A stretch of 64,000 nt of DNA from Flavivirga aquimarina. GTDB lineage: Bacteria; Bacteroidota; Bacteroidia; Flavobacteriales; Flavobacteriaceae. The translations under genes were made by a program, and so were the position numbers. The stretch spans positions 1 through 64,000 of the forward strand of contig NZ_JAUOEK010000155.1 in assembly GCF_030540835.1 (NCBI RefSeq). The letters are read 5' to 3'. The notes under the pieces are model-generated. The model was not told where the DNA came from, did no database searches, and was given only the letters and a program-made list of their open reading frames with translations. Below, in pieces: positions 54,345 through 63,295 of this stretch (the stretch's first letter is position 1; each line of letters opens with the position of its first letter).

Positions 54345-55733
54345 TTATTTTTTAGATTCGATTAATTTTCCAACCAACAATTTTAGTTCTTCAATTTCTT
54401 TTTCTTGTTTTTGAATTTCTTTTTGTTGTTGTATTGTATAAAGCGTTAGTTCTTCAATCTTTTGCAGCAATTTAGAATCCATTTCTCCTAAGAAGACGCC
54501 TTTTTCTTCTACTTCCTTTGCACTTGGAATATCTTTTAAATGTCCTTTTTCTTTTATATGGTTTTCTACTTCTTCTAAAGAGGGTAGTTTGTAATCTTTC
54601 TCGAAAACAAAATCACTCCAATTATCCAAATTTACACGTACTTCTTTGGTGTGAATGCTACCATTAACAGCCAGTTTTTCATCTGGCGTTGAAGTTCCTA
54701 TACCTACATTACCTGCATTATAATATACATTCTGGTTGTTTAAAGTCCAATTTCCAGAACCACCTCCTGAAGAAGTATTTGTTGCAATATTTAACGTGTT
54801 ACTATCAACACTTTCATTATTGGCAGCATCCAGAGCAGTTACTTTAAAGTCATAAGAGGTTGAAGCAGTAAGACCTGTTACTTGATAGGTTAACACATTG
54901 CCTAACGTAGTTTCTAATATGCCATCTTTATAAACCCTATAGCCTGTTACCGCTACATTATCTGTCGATGCTGTCCAGTTTAGATCGACAGTTGTATCGG
55001 TTTGCGTCTGACTGGATAATGTAGGTGCTGTTGGTTCTTGAGCATCACTATAACTTACAAATAGTTCTGGTACAGAACTAAGAACACCTGCATCATAAGA
55101 ATCTGCCCTTCTAGTTCCAGCAACGTAGGATATAATAATGTTAATTGCATTACTGCTAGAATATCCGGGTCTATCTACAATTTCCTGTATCACAGAAGAT
55201 ATATCAGAAGTTTTCTGAGCATTACCTCTTTCTCCTATTGTATTCCAATCAGGTGGTGACCATTGCTCATAAACTGTAGTTTTTGTCCTAGCCGAGATAT
55301 CTCCACTATTAGATGTCCAAATTAAAGGGTTATCTACAGCTTCAGCATAAATGTTTAGTGTTGATATCCCAGTATTCACTTCATCGGCTGTAAATTGAAT
55401 ATAAGCACTATTGATAGTTACTCCACTTGGTATATTCAAGTTTTCAAAATGTAGTCCTACTTCCATATTGAGCTCAAAGTCTAAATCGCCCCCATCAATC
55501 CAAACAAAATTATCTGTCCATCGTTCCTCAGAATCTCCAAAACTCGATGCTATTTTTGAAGATACTGTAGTTTGTGCCAATGATTTTGTGCTACTTATAA
55601 TAAGAATCAGTAATAATAATTTTGTTATTAACCTTATATTTAATACTGTTTCTTTTAAAGTTAGCCTATTACCAAATATGGGGTTCAAGTATATTAACTT
55701 TATAATATCCTTTGACGCTATGGTTGTCACCAT
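54345..55733 (-). CDS. Secreted FN3-domain protein with coiled-coil C-terminus
   Basis: 462 residues. A signal segment (RLITKLLLLILIISSTKSLA) starts about 32 residues in; no nearer ATG/GTG/TTG is present, so the N-terminal region is long. A beta-sandwich domain (about 58-228, ERWTDNFVWIDGGDLDFEL...) is followed by a fibronectin type III domain (about 235-320, APTLSSQTQTDTTVDLNWTA). Then comes the flavobacterial NVGIGTSTPDEKLAVNG repeat-linked trimer motif and a final coiled coil (EKEIEELKLLVGKL). The C-terminal part resembles phage-tail-like chaperone-adjacent domains widespread in Bacteroidota. Possible cell-surface role. Confidence 0.75.
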   Translation of the reverse strand: MVTTIASKDIIKLIYLNPIFGNRLTLKETVLNIRLITKLLLLILIISSTKSLAQTTVSSKIASSFGDSEERWTDNFVWIDGGDLDFELNMEVGLHFENLNIPSGVTINSAYIQFTADEVNTGISTLNIYAEAVDNPLIWTSNSGDISARTKTTVYEQWSPPDWNTIGERGNAQKTSDISSVIQEIVDRPGYSSSNAINIIISYVAGTRRADSYDAGVLSSVPELFVSYSDAQEPTAPTLSSQTQTDTTVDLNWTASTDNVAVTGYRVYKDGILETTLGNVLTYQVTGLTASTSYDFKVTALDAANNESVDSNTLNIATNTSSGGGSGNWTLNNQNVYYNAGNVGIGTSTPDEKLAVNGSIHTKEVRVNLDNWSDFVFEKDYKLPSLEEVENHIKEKGHLKDIPSAKEVEEKGVFLGEMDSKLLQKIEELTLYTIQQQKEIQKQEKEIEELKLLVGKLIESKK

Positions 55734-55926
55734 AATATTTATCTAATTAAAAATTTATCTAAAATTAGATAAGATTTCAAAAAAACGAATAAGGAACTTC
55801 CTTTACATATATAAGGCTAACCCTTGATATTTATTCATTAATGCTTCCCTAGTGCTTGCTATACTATATTTTTTACGGTACTGTTTTTGTTACTTCCTCA
55901 TCATATTAACATTTAAATCTATAATT

Positions 55927-56484
55927 ATGAGACATTCAAAACTAATGCCTGAGGTAAATGCAGGTTCTATGGCAGACATTGCATTTTTATTACTCATCTT
56001 TTTTCTTGTTACAGCTACAATATCTTCAGATGAAGGTATAAACAGATCACTTCCTGAAGAATGCCCTCCTGGAATGGATTGTACAAACACTATTCATGAA
56101 CGTAACATACTTCGCATTCTAATAAACAATAATGATGAGATCATGATAAAAGATAACATTATTACTATTGATGAATTAAAAGAAATAGCTAAAAACTTTT
56201 TAGACAATAATGGAGATGGTACTTGTAGTTATTGTAGCGGAACAAAAAGCACGAATGCATCAGATAACCCCAAAAAGGCCGTTATATCTTTGCAAAACGA
56301 TAGACAGACCTCTTACAAACAATTTATTACTGTACAAGATGAACTCTCAAAAGCATATTATGAGTTAAGGAATACCTACAGTCTAAATGTACTTAAAAAG
56401 CCTTCAGATAAACTATCAAAACAGGAATTAAAACAGGTCAAAGATGCCTATCCTTTTATACTTTCGGAAGCAGAAACTAAATAA
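55927..56484 (+). CDS. exbD: ExbD/TolR-family biopolymer transport protein
   Basis: 185 residues from the ATG at 55927, which gives the usual short cytoplasmic start; the longer 55852 frame is a weaker choice. The membrane helix with MPEVNAGSMADIAFLLLIFF carries the conserved Asp of ExbD. The periplasmic domain has an insert with CPPGMDC and NGDGTCSYCSG (four Cys). No ExbB or TonB gene is adjacent, so it must partner with proteins encoded elsewhere. Confidence 0.88.
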   Translation: MRHSKLMPEVNAGSMADIAFLLLIFFLVTATISSDEGINRSLPEECPPGMDCTNTIHERNILRILINNNDEIMIKDNIITIDELKEIAKNFLDNNGDGTCSYCSGTKSTNASDNPKKAVISLQNDRQTSYKQFITVQDELSKAYYELRNTYSLNVLKKPSDKLSKQELKQVKDAYPFILSEAETK

Positions 56485-56604
56485 AAATTAAGACACGAAT
56501 TACACTAATTTACACGAATCTGTTGTCTTAATAATTATATGTTTTTTCACTAACATATAATACAGATTAATTAGTGAAAATTCGTGCAATTCGTGTCTTC
56601 TTTT
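56484..56604. repeat. Inverted repeat element between convergent genes
   Basis: Left arm AAGACACGAATTACAC... (56490-56523) and right arm ...AATTCGTGTCTT (to about 56599) are imperfect inverted copies around a central 30 bp. The left arm recurs at 3445-3480 (35 of 36 bases). It lies between the stops of exbD and the 3D-domain gene and could act as a two-way terminator. Confidence 0.7.
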
Positions 56605-56615
56605 AAGTATATAAT

Positions 56616-57026
56616 TTATTCTCCCTTTAAAACACCATAAGAAATAACCACCTCTCTTCTACCCCAATCTCTTGCCGCTTTTACATCTGTTCCCATATAA
56701 ATATCTATGTGCTTTTCCCAACGCGCATTCATTTTATCTTTAACCAAATAAATACTGTCAAAACCTTCTATCTTAACAGGAGTATTATGCTTTAACCCCA
56801 TTTTAAGCAAATCTCTGGATACGGCAATACATGTCATTCCAGGTTTTAAACTGTCTCCAAAAGCAGTAATACTTGGATTCGAATTGGTTTGATATGCTAA
56901 TGAATTATAAGCCGATGCAGTAACATCTATGGTTTTCCATTCATAAATAACTTCGTCATTTTCTTTTTCTTTACAATTAAAAAAGACTAAAATGGTAATT
57001 ATTGCGATATATAAGTTTTTAATCAT
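56616..57026 (-). CDS. 3D-domain lipoprotein
   Basis: 136 residues; lipobox VFFNC (Cys18). The 3D domain (named for three Asp) covers about 33-132: VTASAYNSLAYQTNSNP, ITAFGDSLKPG, CIAVSRDLL, KDKMNARWEKHIDIYMG, DVKAARDWGRREV. Related domains are found in MltA/RlpA-like lytic transglycosylases; the three catalytic-type Asp (in FGD, DIYMGTD, ARDWG) are retained. Likely peptidoglycan binding or cleavage. Confidence 0.82.
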   Translation of the reverse strand: MIKNLYIAIITILVFFNCKEKENDEVIYEWKTIDVTASAYNSLAYQTNSNPSITAFGDSLKPGMTCIAVSRDLLKMGLKHNTPVKIEGFDSIYLVKDKMNARWEKHIDIYMGTDVKAARDWGRREVVISYGVLKGE

Positions 57027-57063
57027 AGGAAGAAAAGATAAAAATTATTATCGAAACGCTTAA

Positions 57064-57939
57064 CTAATCGTTTCTCCTAAACCCATAAAGCAACTGGATA
57101 AAGAAGTTTTTAGGCATTTTTGTATCATCAGAATATCCTAAAGTTAATTCTCCACTGGTTTCTGGAATATAATTCGTTTTAAAAATATAATCCCAAAGGC
57201 TTAAACTAATTCCGAAGTTAACACCATAACGACGTTCTTCAGGTAATGTATACGCATGATGATATAAATGCATAACAGGGTTGTTAAAAATATATTTTAA
57301 TGGTCCGTAAGTAAACTTGACATTCGCATGGTTTAAATGCCCAATGGCAATAGCCATAAAATGCACAATGAAGGCTTGTTGCGGTTCAAAACCACCAAGT
57401 AGCATAACAGCAAATATCTTAAGAGGTTTATAGAAAACATTTTCCATCCAATGGTACCGCAAATGGGCTGCAAACCCCATTTCTTTTACCGAATGGTGTA
57501 CTTTATGAAAACGCCACAAAACATTAAACCTATGTAACAATACATGCGTAAACCATTGCACAAAATCTAACACCAAAAAAAACACTAAAAGTTGCCCCCA
57601 AACCGGCAGTATTTTTAAATCTAACAAGGCAACAGATTGCATGGTAATTCCAATACTCGAAAAAAACTGTTCCAGAACGGCATAAACACCACTTATAATA
57701 ATCGAAAAAACGAAAAAATTGAAGAACATATAAATAGCATCTATCCAAAAGCCTTTCCGAAAAATAGCCTGTTCCTTTCGCCAAGGAAATACTATTTCTA
57801 AAAGCCAAACAACAATAGATATAAAAACTAAACCCCAGAAATAATTAGTATACCAAGGCACATTAAAAAATATCGATTTAACAGTCCAATCTACAGTTCC
57901 AGAAAATGCATTTACAAACGTTTCTAAAAGATTTTCCAT
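57064..57939 (-). CDS. Sterol desaturase/fatty acid hydroxylase-family membrane protein
   Basis: 291 residues, four or five membrane helices. Di-iron His boxes: HVLLHRFNVLWRFHKVHH, HLNHAN and HLYHHAYTLP, spaced as in the family. Substrate could be a membrane lipid or carotenoid; not decided by sequence. It starts 15 bp after the E1 gene, so the two may be co-transcribed. Confidence 0.88.
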   Translation of the reverse strand: MENLLETFVNAFSGTVDWTVKSIFFNVPWYTNYFWGLVFISIVVWLLEIVFPWRKEQAIFRKGFWIDAIYMFFNFFVFSIIISGVYAVLEQFFSSIGITMQSVALLDLKILPVWGQLLVFFLVLDFVQWFTHVLLHRFNVLWRFHKVHHSVKEMGFAAHLRYHWMENVFYKPLKIFAVMLLGGFEPQQAFIVHFMAIAIGHLNHANVKFTYGPLKYIFNNPVMHLYHHAYTLPEERRYGVNFGISLSLWDYIFKTNYIPETSGELTLGYSDDTKMPKNFFIQLLYGFRRND

Positions 57940-57953
57940 TTGTTACTATTATT

Positions 57954-59957
57954 CTAATACTCCAAAAGACTTTTCAATGCGGGTTCAAACTTATTTTTAG
58001 AAAGATATTGCGTTTCTAATTGACTTACAAACGGTATAGGTGTTTCCATACTGGCAACACGTTTTACTGGAGCATCAAGAAATTCGAAACAATGTTCCAT
58101 AATAAGCGCGGAAATATCACTGGCAATACCGCCAAACAAAGAGTCCTCATGCAAAACAATAGCCTTCCCAGTTTTTTTAACCGATTTATATATCGTTTCC
58201 GTATCTAAAGGCTGGAGAGTCCGTAAATCAATTAAATCTGCTGAAATTTCAGGATTATTTTCCAAAGTTTCTAAAGCCCAATGAACAGCAGCGCCATAAC
58301 TAATAATAGTAACATCGTGACCTTCTTTTATCAAAGAGGCTTTCCCAAAAGGTAAAGTATAGTAATCTGCTGGAACTTCCTGACGAATGCTTCTATATAA
58401 GCCCTTATGCTCAAAAAATAAAACCGGATTAGGATCATTAATTGCTGTAGCTAACAAACCTTTGGCATCATAAGGGAACGCAGGGTAAACGACTTTTAAA
58501 CCTGGTGTTTTTGTAAACCAAGCTTCATTTGTTTGCGAATGAAAAGGACCTGCTGCCACACCACCACCACAAGGCATTCTAATGACAACATCTGCTTGTT
58601 GTCCCCACCTGTAATGCGATTTAGCCAAATAATTAACCACCGGATTAAACCCCGATGTTACAAAATCTGCAAACTGCATTTCAACAATACTTTTAATACC
58701 GGCTATAGATAATCCCATAGCGGTTTCTACAATGGCAGATTCGCAAATGGGTGTATTACGCACACGGGCTTTCCCAAATTGCTCGATAAATCCCGCAGTT
58801 ATTTTAAACGCACCTCCGTATTCAGCAATATCCTGACCCATGATTACCAAATCATCATGCCGTTCCATACTTTGCTTTAAACTATCTGAAATTGCATCAA
58901 TAAAACGAATTTCTTTTGTGTTTTTTATTTCTTTAAACTCCTTATAATCAAATTCATGGTAAACATCATCTAATTCGATTATTTCACTTGAAATTATAGC
59001 TTCTTCCGCAAAAGCGATATCTAGATTTTTATTGATTTCTTCAATAATTTTGGCTTTAATAGAAGTACTTTCCGATTTACTTAAAAAGTCATTCTCTTTT
59101 AGGAATGTTTCAAAATTTAGAACCGGGTCTTTTATAGCCCAATCATCCATGAGTTCTTTCGGAACATATTTTACACCACTGGCTTCTTCATGACCACGCA
59201 TTCTAAATGTTTTAAACTCTAGTAAAACTGGTCTTGGGTTCTCTCTTATACTCTGTGCTAGTGCATTAACTTTTGTATAAACTTCAACAATATTATTTCC
59301 ATCTATAATATGCGATTCCATACCATATCCCAAACCTCTATCTGCTATATTAGCACAATTGTATTGCTCTTTTGTTGGTGTCGACAGTCCATATCCATTG
59401 TTTTCAACACAAAATAAAACCGGTAACTGCCATACGGAAGCTACATTTAATGCCTCATGAAAATCGCCTTCACTAGTCCCTCCTTCTCCTGTAAAAACTG
59501 CCGTAACCTCATTTTTGTTTTTTAACTTCGACGCCAAAGCAATACCATCTGCAACACCTAATTGTGGCCCCAAATGAGAAATCATACCAACTATTTTATA
59601 CTCCTGAGTTCCAAAATGGAAAGATCGATCTCTTCCTTTTGTAAAACCTGAGGCTTTGCCTTGCCACTGGCCAAACAATCTATGTAACGGAATATTACGA
59701 GAGGTAAACACACCTAAATTTCTATGCATTGGTAAGATATACTCTTCTTTATTTAATGCCATGGTAACACCAACAGCGATGGCTTCTTGCCCAATACCGG
59801 AAAACCATTTACTTATTTTACCTTGTCTCAGTAAAATGAGCATCTTTTCCTCTATTAACCTAGGTTTTAACATGCCTTTATACAACTGTATTAACACATC
59901 TTTGTCCAGGTTTTCAATATGATATTCTATAGCAATTGATGTAAGTTCTTTAGTCAT
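57954..59957 (-). CDS. Fused E1 alpha/beta 2-oxoacid dehydrogenase
   Basis: 667 residues, thiamine-diphosphate enzyme. Alpha part (about 1-330): GQEAIAVGVTMALN, FTGEGGTSEGDFHEALN with VENNGYGLS (ThDP motif). Beta part (about 345-667): VIMGQDIAEYGGAFKIT, RVRNTPICESAIVETAMG, MPCGGGVAAGPFHSQTNEAW, LIDLRTLQPLDTETI. Single-chain alpha/beta fusions are common in Bacteroidota. It probably belongs to a branched-chain 2-oxoacid or pyruvate complex; E2 and E3 are not in the window. Confidence 0.9.
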   Translation of the reverse strand: MTKELTSIAIEYHIENLDKDVLIQLYKGMLKPRLIEEKMLILLRQGKISKWFSGIGQEAIAVGVTMALNKEEYILPMHRNLGVFTSRNIPLHRLFGQWQGKASGFTKGRDRSFHFGTQEYKIVGMISHLGPQLGVADGIALASKLKNKNEVTAVFTGEGGTSEGDFHEALNVASVWQLPVLFCVENNGYGLSTPTKEQYNCANIADRGLGYGMESHIIDGNNIVEVYTKVNALAQSIRENPRPVLLEFKTFRMRGHEEASGVKYVPKELMDDWAIKDPVLNFETFLKENDFLSKSESTSIKAKIIEEINKNLDIAFAEEAIISSEIIELDDVYHEFDYKEFKEIKNTKEIRFIDAISDSLKQSMERHDDLVIMGQDIAEYGGAFKITAGFIEQFGKARVRNTPICESAIVETAMGLSIAGIKSIVEMQFADFVTSGFNPVVNYLAKSHYRWGQQADVVIRMPCGGGVAAGPFHSQTNEAWFTKTPGLKVVYPAFPYDAKGLLATAINDPNPVLFFEHKGLYRSIRQEVPADYYTLPFGKASLIKEGHDVTIISYGAAVHWALETLENNPEISADLIDLRTLQPLDTETIYKSVKKTGKAIVLHEDSLFGGIASDISALIMEHCFEFLDAPVKRVASMETPIPFVSQLETQYLSKNKFEPALKSLLEY

Positions 59958-60054
59958 AAAATGAATATATTATCTCATCAAATATACCATAAAAAGGTAA
60001 AAATAATATAATAATTGTATAAAATACAGTACCCTAAACTTTGCAATGTTTTTG

Positions 60055-60062
60055 TACATTTG
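60055..60062 (+). promoter_or_regulatory. Candidate -7 box of the dioxygenase gene
   Basis: TACATTTG fits the Bacteroidota TAnnTTTG -7 element and lies 28 nt before the ATG at 60090. No good -33 TTG at the usual spacing was found. Confidence 0.5.
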
Positions 60063-60089
60063 TAGAACATCCATGTTAAATATTAACTC

Positions 60090-61040
60090 ATGACTAGTAT
60101 ACCGAGTGTAGATTTAAGTGATTTTATTTCAGACAATCCTACAAAAAAGCAAAAATTTGTTGATGCCATTGGAAAAGCCTACGAAGAAATTGGATTCGTT
60201 GCTTTAAAAGGTCATTTTTTAGATGACACATTGGTTAATAACTTATATAATGAAGTTAAGAATTTTTTTAGCTTACCAACCGAAACAAAACAACACTATG
60301 AAATTCCGGGAATAGGCGGACAACGAGGTTATGTATCTTTCGGTAAAGAAAGTGCTAAAGGCAAAAAAGAAGGTGACTTAAAAGAGTTTTGGCATTTTGG
60401 ACAATATGTTGAAGACAACCCTAAGCTAGAAGCAGAATACCCAAAAAACGTTATAGTTTCTGAACTTCCAGAATTTAACACCATAGGCAAAGAGACATAT
60501 AAAATGCTTGAAAAAACAGCTAAGTATGTATTACGTGCCTTGTCATTACATTTAGGACTAGAAGAGACTTATTTTGATGCATTTATTCATAATGGAAATT
60601 CTATTTTAAGACCCATTCATTACCCACCCATTACAGAAGAACCTAAAGAAGCGGTTCGAGCTGCTGCGCACGGCGATATTAACCTAATAACGTTATTAAT
60701 GGGAGCCCAAGGTCGGGGTTTACAAGTACAAAACCATAAAGGCGAATGGATTGATGCCATAGCACAACCCGATGAGCTTATGATTAATGTAGGCGATATG
60801 CTCTCAAGACACACCAATAACAAGCTGAAATCTACAATACATCGTGTAATAAACCCTCCAAAAGAACTTTGGGGAACATCACGATACTCTATTCCATTTT
60901 TTATGCACCCCATAAGTGACATGAAATTAGATGTATTAGAAAATTGTATTGACGAGAATAACCCTAAATCATTTGAAGATATAACCGCTGGTGAATTTTT
61001 AAATGAACGATTATTAGAATTAGGGCTTATTAAAAAATAA
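60090..61040 (+). CDS. Isopenicillin N synthase-like 2-oxoglutarate/Fe(II) dioxygenase
   Basis: 316 residues. The DIOX_N region (about 1-110, IPSVDLSDFI...EIGFVALKGH) and the jelly-roll domain with Fe ligands His-x-Asp in AAHGDINLITLL and His in STIHRVINP. The Arg-x-Ser substrate motif is present in TSRYSIPFF. Despite the family name, no beta-lactam role is implied. Monocistronic with a clear -7 box upstream. Confidence 0.88.
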   Translation: MTSIPSVDLSDFISDNPTKKQKFVDAIGKAYEEIGFVALKGHFLDDTLVNNLYNEVKNFFSLPTETKQHYEIPGIGGQRGYVSFGKESAKGKKEGDLKEFWHFGQYVEDNPKLEAEYPKNVIVSELPEFNTIGKETYKMLEKTAKYVLRALSLHLGLEETYFDAFIHNGNSILRPIHYPPITEEPKEAVRAAAHGDINLITLLMGAQGRGLQVQNHKGEWIDAIAQPDELMINVGDMLSRHTNNKLKSTIHRVINPPKELWGTSRYSIPFFMHPISDMKLDVLENCIDENNPKSFEDITAGEFLNERLLELGLIKK

Positions 61041-61140
61041 TATCCGGTAAGTAATGTTCTGTGCTAAATAAACAGCTTCTTACTCGACTGTTTTTGTAAC
61101 TGAACACAGTACACCGCTTACTGAACACTGAATACTAAAA

Positions 61141-61470
61141 ATGGATATACAAGACCAATTAAAAAATCTGTTTCCAGATCATGTTCCTACAGAGTCTGAA
61201 GAAAACCATAGTGAAGCTTCTAAAATATGGATGCAAGATGCCCCCATTATTTGCAAATATGAAAAACGCAAAGGCAAACCAATTACCATATTAGAAGGCT
61301 ATACTGGTGCTAATGAAGACTTTAAAGCTTTAGCTAAAGACATTAAAACAACACTAAGTGTTGGGGGGAGTTTTAAAAACGATAAAATTATTATACAAGG
61401 TGATTATCGTGATAAAATAATGAAAATGCTTCAAGATAAAGGGTTTAATGTAAAACGTGTTGGAGGGTAA
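61141..61470 (+). CDS. SUI1/eIF1-like translation factor (YciH type)
   Basis: 109 residues. The N-terminal 40 residues are a linker; the SUI1 fold covers about 43-109: KRKGKPITILEGYTG, LAKDIKTTLSVGGSFKN, IIIQGDYRDKIMKML, GFNVKRVGG. YciH can influence start-codon selection. It begins a four-gene plus-strand operon with only 2 nt to the next gene. Confidence 0.88.
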   Translation: MDIQDQLKNLFPDHVPTESEENHSEASKIWMQDAPIICKYEKRKGKPITILEGYTGANEDFKALAKDIKTTLSVGGSFKNDKIIIQGDYRDKIMKMLQDKGFNVKRVGG

Positions 61471-61472
61471 TT

Positions 61473-62414
61473 ATGGACAAACAACCACTTAATATTACAA
61501 ATGGCGATGTATTAACAAACTACCTAAATGAATTAGACATCGTTGGCGAAAAACTTACTTGGCAGGAAATGCTTTGTGAAGGCCCTACTATTATAGAGAT
61601 AAATTCTGAAAAATTTTTAGATATCAGAAAATCATTTTTTAGTGAGTTTTATGATATTGAGTTGGATACAGACAAAATTAAATTTGAATTAAACAAACTA
61701 GATGCTTACAAAGAATACTCAGAAATTATTCTCTGGTTTGAATATGATTTGTTTTGCCATATCAATATGATTGCTGTTATTAATCTTATTCTGCAAAAGA
61801 AAATTAATCTTCCTATTTCTCTTGTTTGTAGCGGTAGAATTGAAGGCACTAAAACGTTGAAAGGTTTACCAGAACTTAATTCAGAACAATTAATAGATCA
61901 CTATAAAAAAAGAGTGACATTAAATTCTCAAGATTTAGATTTAGCTAAAACCATCTGGGGTATTTATTGCGGTAAAGACCATAACTTATTAAAACCTTAC
62001 ATAATAACAGTATCATCATTCAAATACTTAAGCAATTGTTTAAAAGCACACTTAGAGCGTTTTCCAAATTCGACTTATGGCTTAAATGTTTTAGAAAAGA
62101 ACATTCTTGAAATCGTTAAAAATAACACTATAAAATCTAAGCATCATTTATTAGGCTACACCCTTAACTACCAAGGGTATTATGGTTTTGGGGATTTACA
62201 AATTTCCAGAATTATAGAAAAACTCAGTGTGTTTTTTACAAAAGAAGAACACCTTTTAACACTAAACAGAAAAGGACATGAAGCCTTGTTAGGCCAACAC
62301 AACTTCGCCGTCGAAATTGATAACAATATGATTTATGGAGGTCTCAAAAAATTCGATTATCACTTTAACAAGAAGCAGAATAAACTCGTAAAAACTGTAT
62401 TAAATGCCTATTAA
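61473..62414 (+). CDS. DUF1835-domain protein
   Basis: 313 residues. LNITNGDVLTNYLNEL and WQEMLCEGPTIIEINSEKF match the DUF1835 start; ILWFEYDLFCHINMIAVI follows. The C-terminal third (about 225-313) looks like a winged-helix region. The family's function is unknown. It overlaps the start of the phosphorylase gene by 11 nt. Confidence 0.7.
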   Translation: MDKQPLNITNGDVLTNYLNELDIVGEKLTWQEMLCEGPTIIEINSEKFLDIRKSFFSEFYDIELDTDKIKFELNKLDAYKEYSEIILWFEYDLFCHINMIAVINLILQKKINLPISLVCSGRIEGTKTLKGLPELNSEQLIDHYKKRVTLNSQDLDLAKTIWGIYCGKDHNLLKPYIITVSSFKYLSNCLKAHLERFPNSTYGLNVLEKNILEIVKNNTIKSKHHLLGYTLNYQGYYGFGDLQISRIIEKLSVFFTKEEHLLTLNRKGHEALLGQHNFAVEIDNNMIYGGLKKFDYHFNKKQNKLVKTVLNAY

Positions 62415-63273
62415 GGATTCTGAGTTAATATTAAATCCAGATGGTAGTGTTTATCATTTAAATTTAAAATCTGAAAATGTTTCAAATACCATTATTTTCG
62501 TTGGTGATCAAGATCGCGTTGAAAAAGTAACAAAGCATTTTGAAAGTATTGAATTTTCAATCCAAAAACGCGAGTTTAAGACACAAACTGGACATTATAA
62601 AGGTAAACGTATCACAGTCATTTCTACTGGAATTGGCCCAGATAATATAGATATTGTTTTAAACGAATTAGATGCTCTTTTTAATATTGATTTAACTACC
62701 AAAACTCCAAAGCAGCTAATTACAAGTCTTAATATCATTAGAGTAGGTACCTCCGGTTCTTTACAAAAAGACATTCCTATAGATTCATTTCTTTTAAGTT
62801 CTTTTGGTTTGGATCTTAATGGTATGCTCCACGCCTACCAAATAAACACAATTAACAATCCAGATATAGAAGACGCTTTTATAAAGCAAACTAATTGGAG
62901 TGAAAATAAAGCAAAACCCATTGTTATAAAAAATAGCGATTTACTTGAAAAACAATTTGAGAGTGATAAAACTCACAAAGGATTAACAGCTACTGCAGGT
63001 GGTTTTTATGGTCCCCAAGGGCGTATTTTACGATTACCAATTCAAGATTCCAACTTAAATAATAAAATGGACGATTTTAATTTTAAGGGAATACGTATAA
63101 CAAACTTAGAGATGGAAACATCTGCCATATATGGCTTAGCAAAACTTATGGGGCATCATGCCATATCACTAAATGCCATTATAGCTAACAGGGCTTCAGG
63201 AACTTTTAGCAAAAACCCTACAGAAGTTATTGAAAATCTTATAAAATACACACTCGATAAAATTGCAAATTAA
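62404..63273 (+). CDS. Nucleoside phosphorylase (uridine phosphorylase-like)
   Basis: 289 residues. FVGDQDRVEKVTKHF, ISTGIGPDNIDIVLNEL, IIRVGTSGSLQKDIPIDSF and the substrate-binding LEMETSAIYGLAKLMG are the signatures of the PNP/UDP family. Cleaves nucleosides with phosphate to base and pentose 1-phosphate in salvage. Confidence 0.88.
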   Translation: MPIKDSELILNPDGSVYHLNLKSENVSNTIIFVGDQDRVEKVTKHFESIEFSIQKREFKTQTGHYKGKRITVISTGIGPDNIDIVLNELDALFNIDLTTKTPKQLITSLNIIRVGTSGSLQKDIPIDSFLLSSFGLDLNGMLHAYQINTINNPDIEDAFIKQTNWSENKAKPIVIKNSDLLEKQFESDKTHKGLTATAGGFYGPQGRILRLPIQDSNLNNKMDDFNFKGIRITNLEMETSAIYGLAKLMGHHAISLNAIIANRASGTFSKNPTEVIENLIKYTLDKIAN

Positions 63274-63295
63274 TAGATTGGTTTAATGAAGAAAG

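Noticed and set aside
60090-61040. Beta-lactam (isopenicillin N) biosynthesis gene
   Set aside because: The fold name only reflects the 2-oxoglutarate/Fe(II) family. No ACV synthetase or related gene is nearby.
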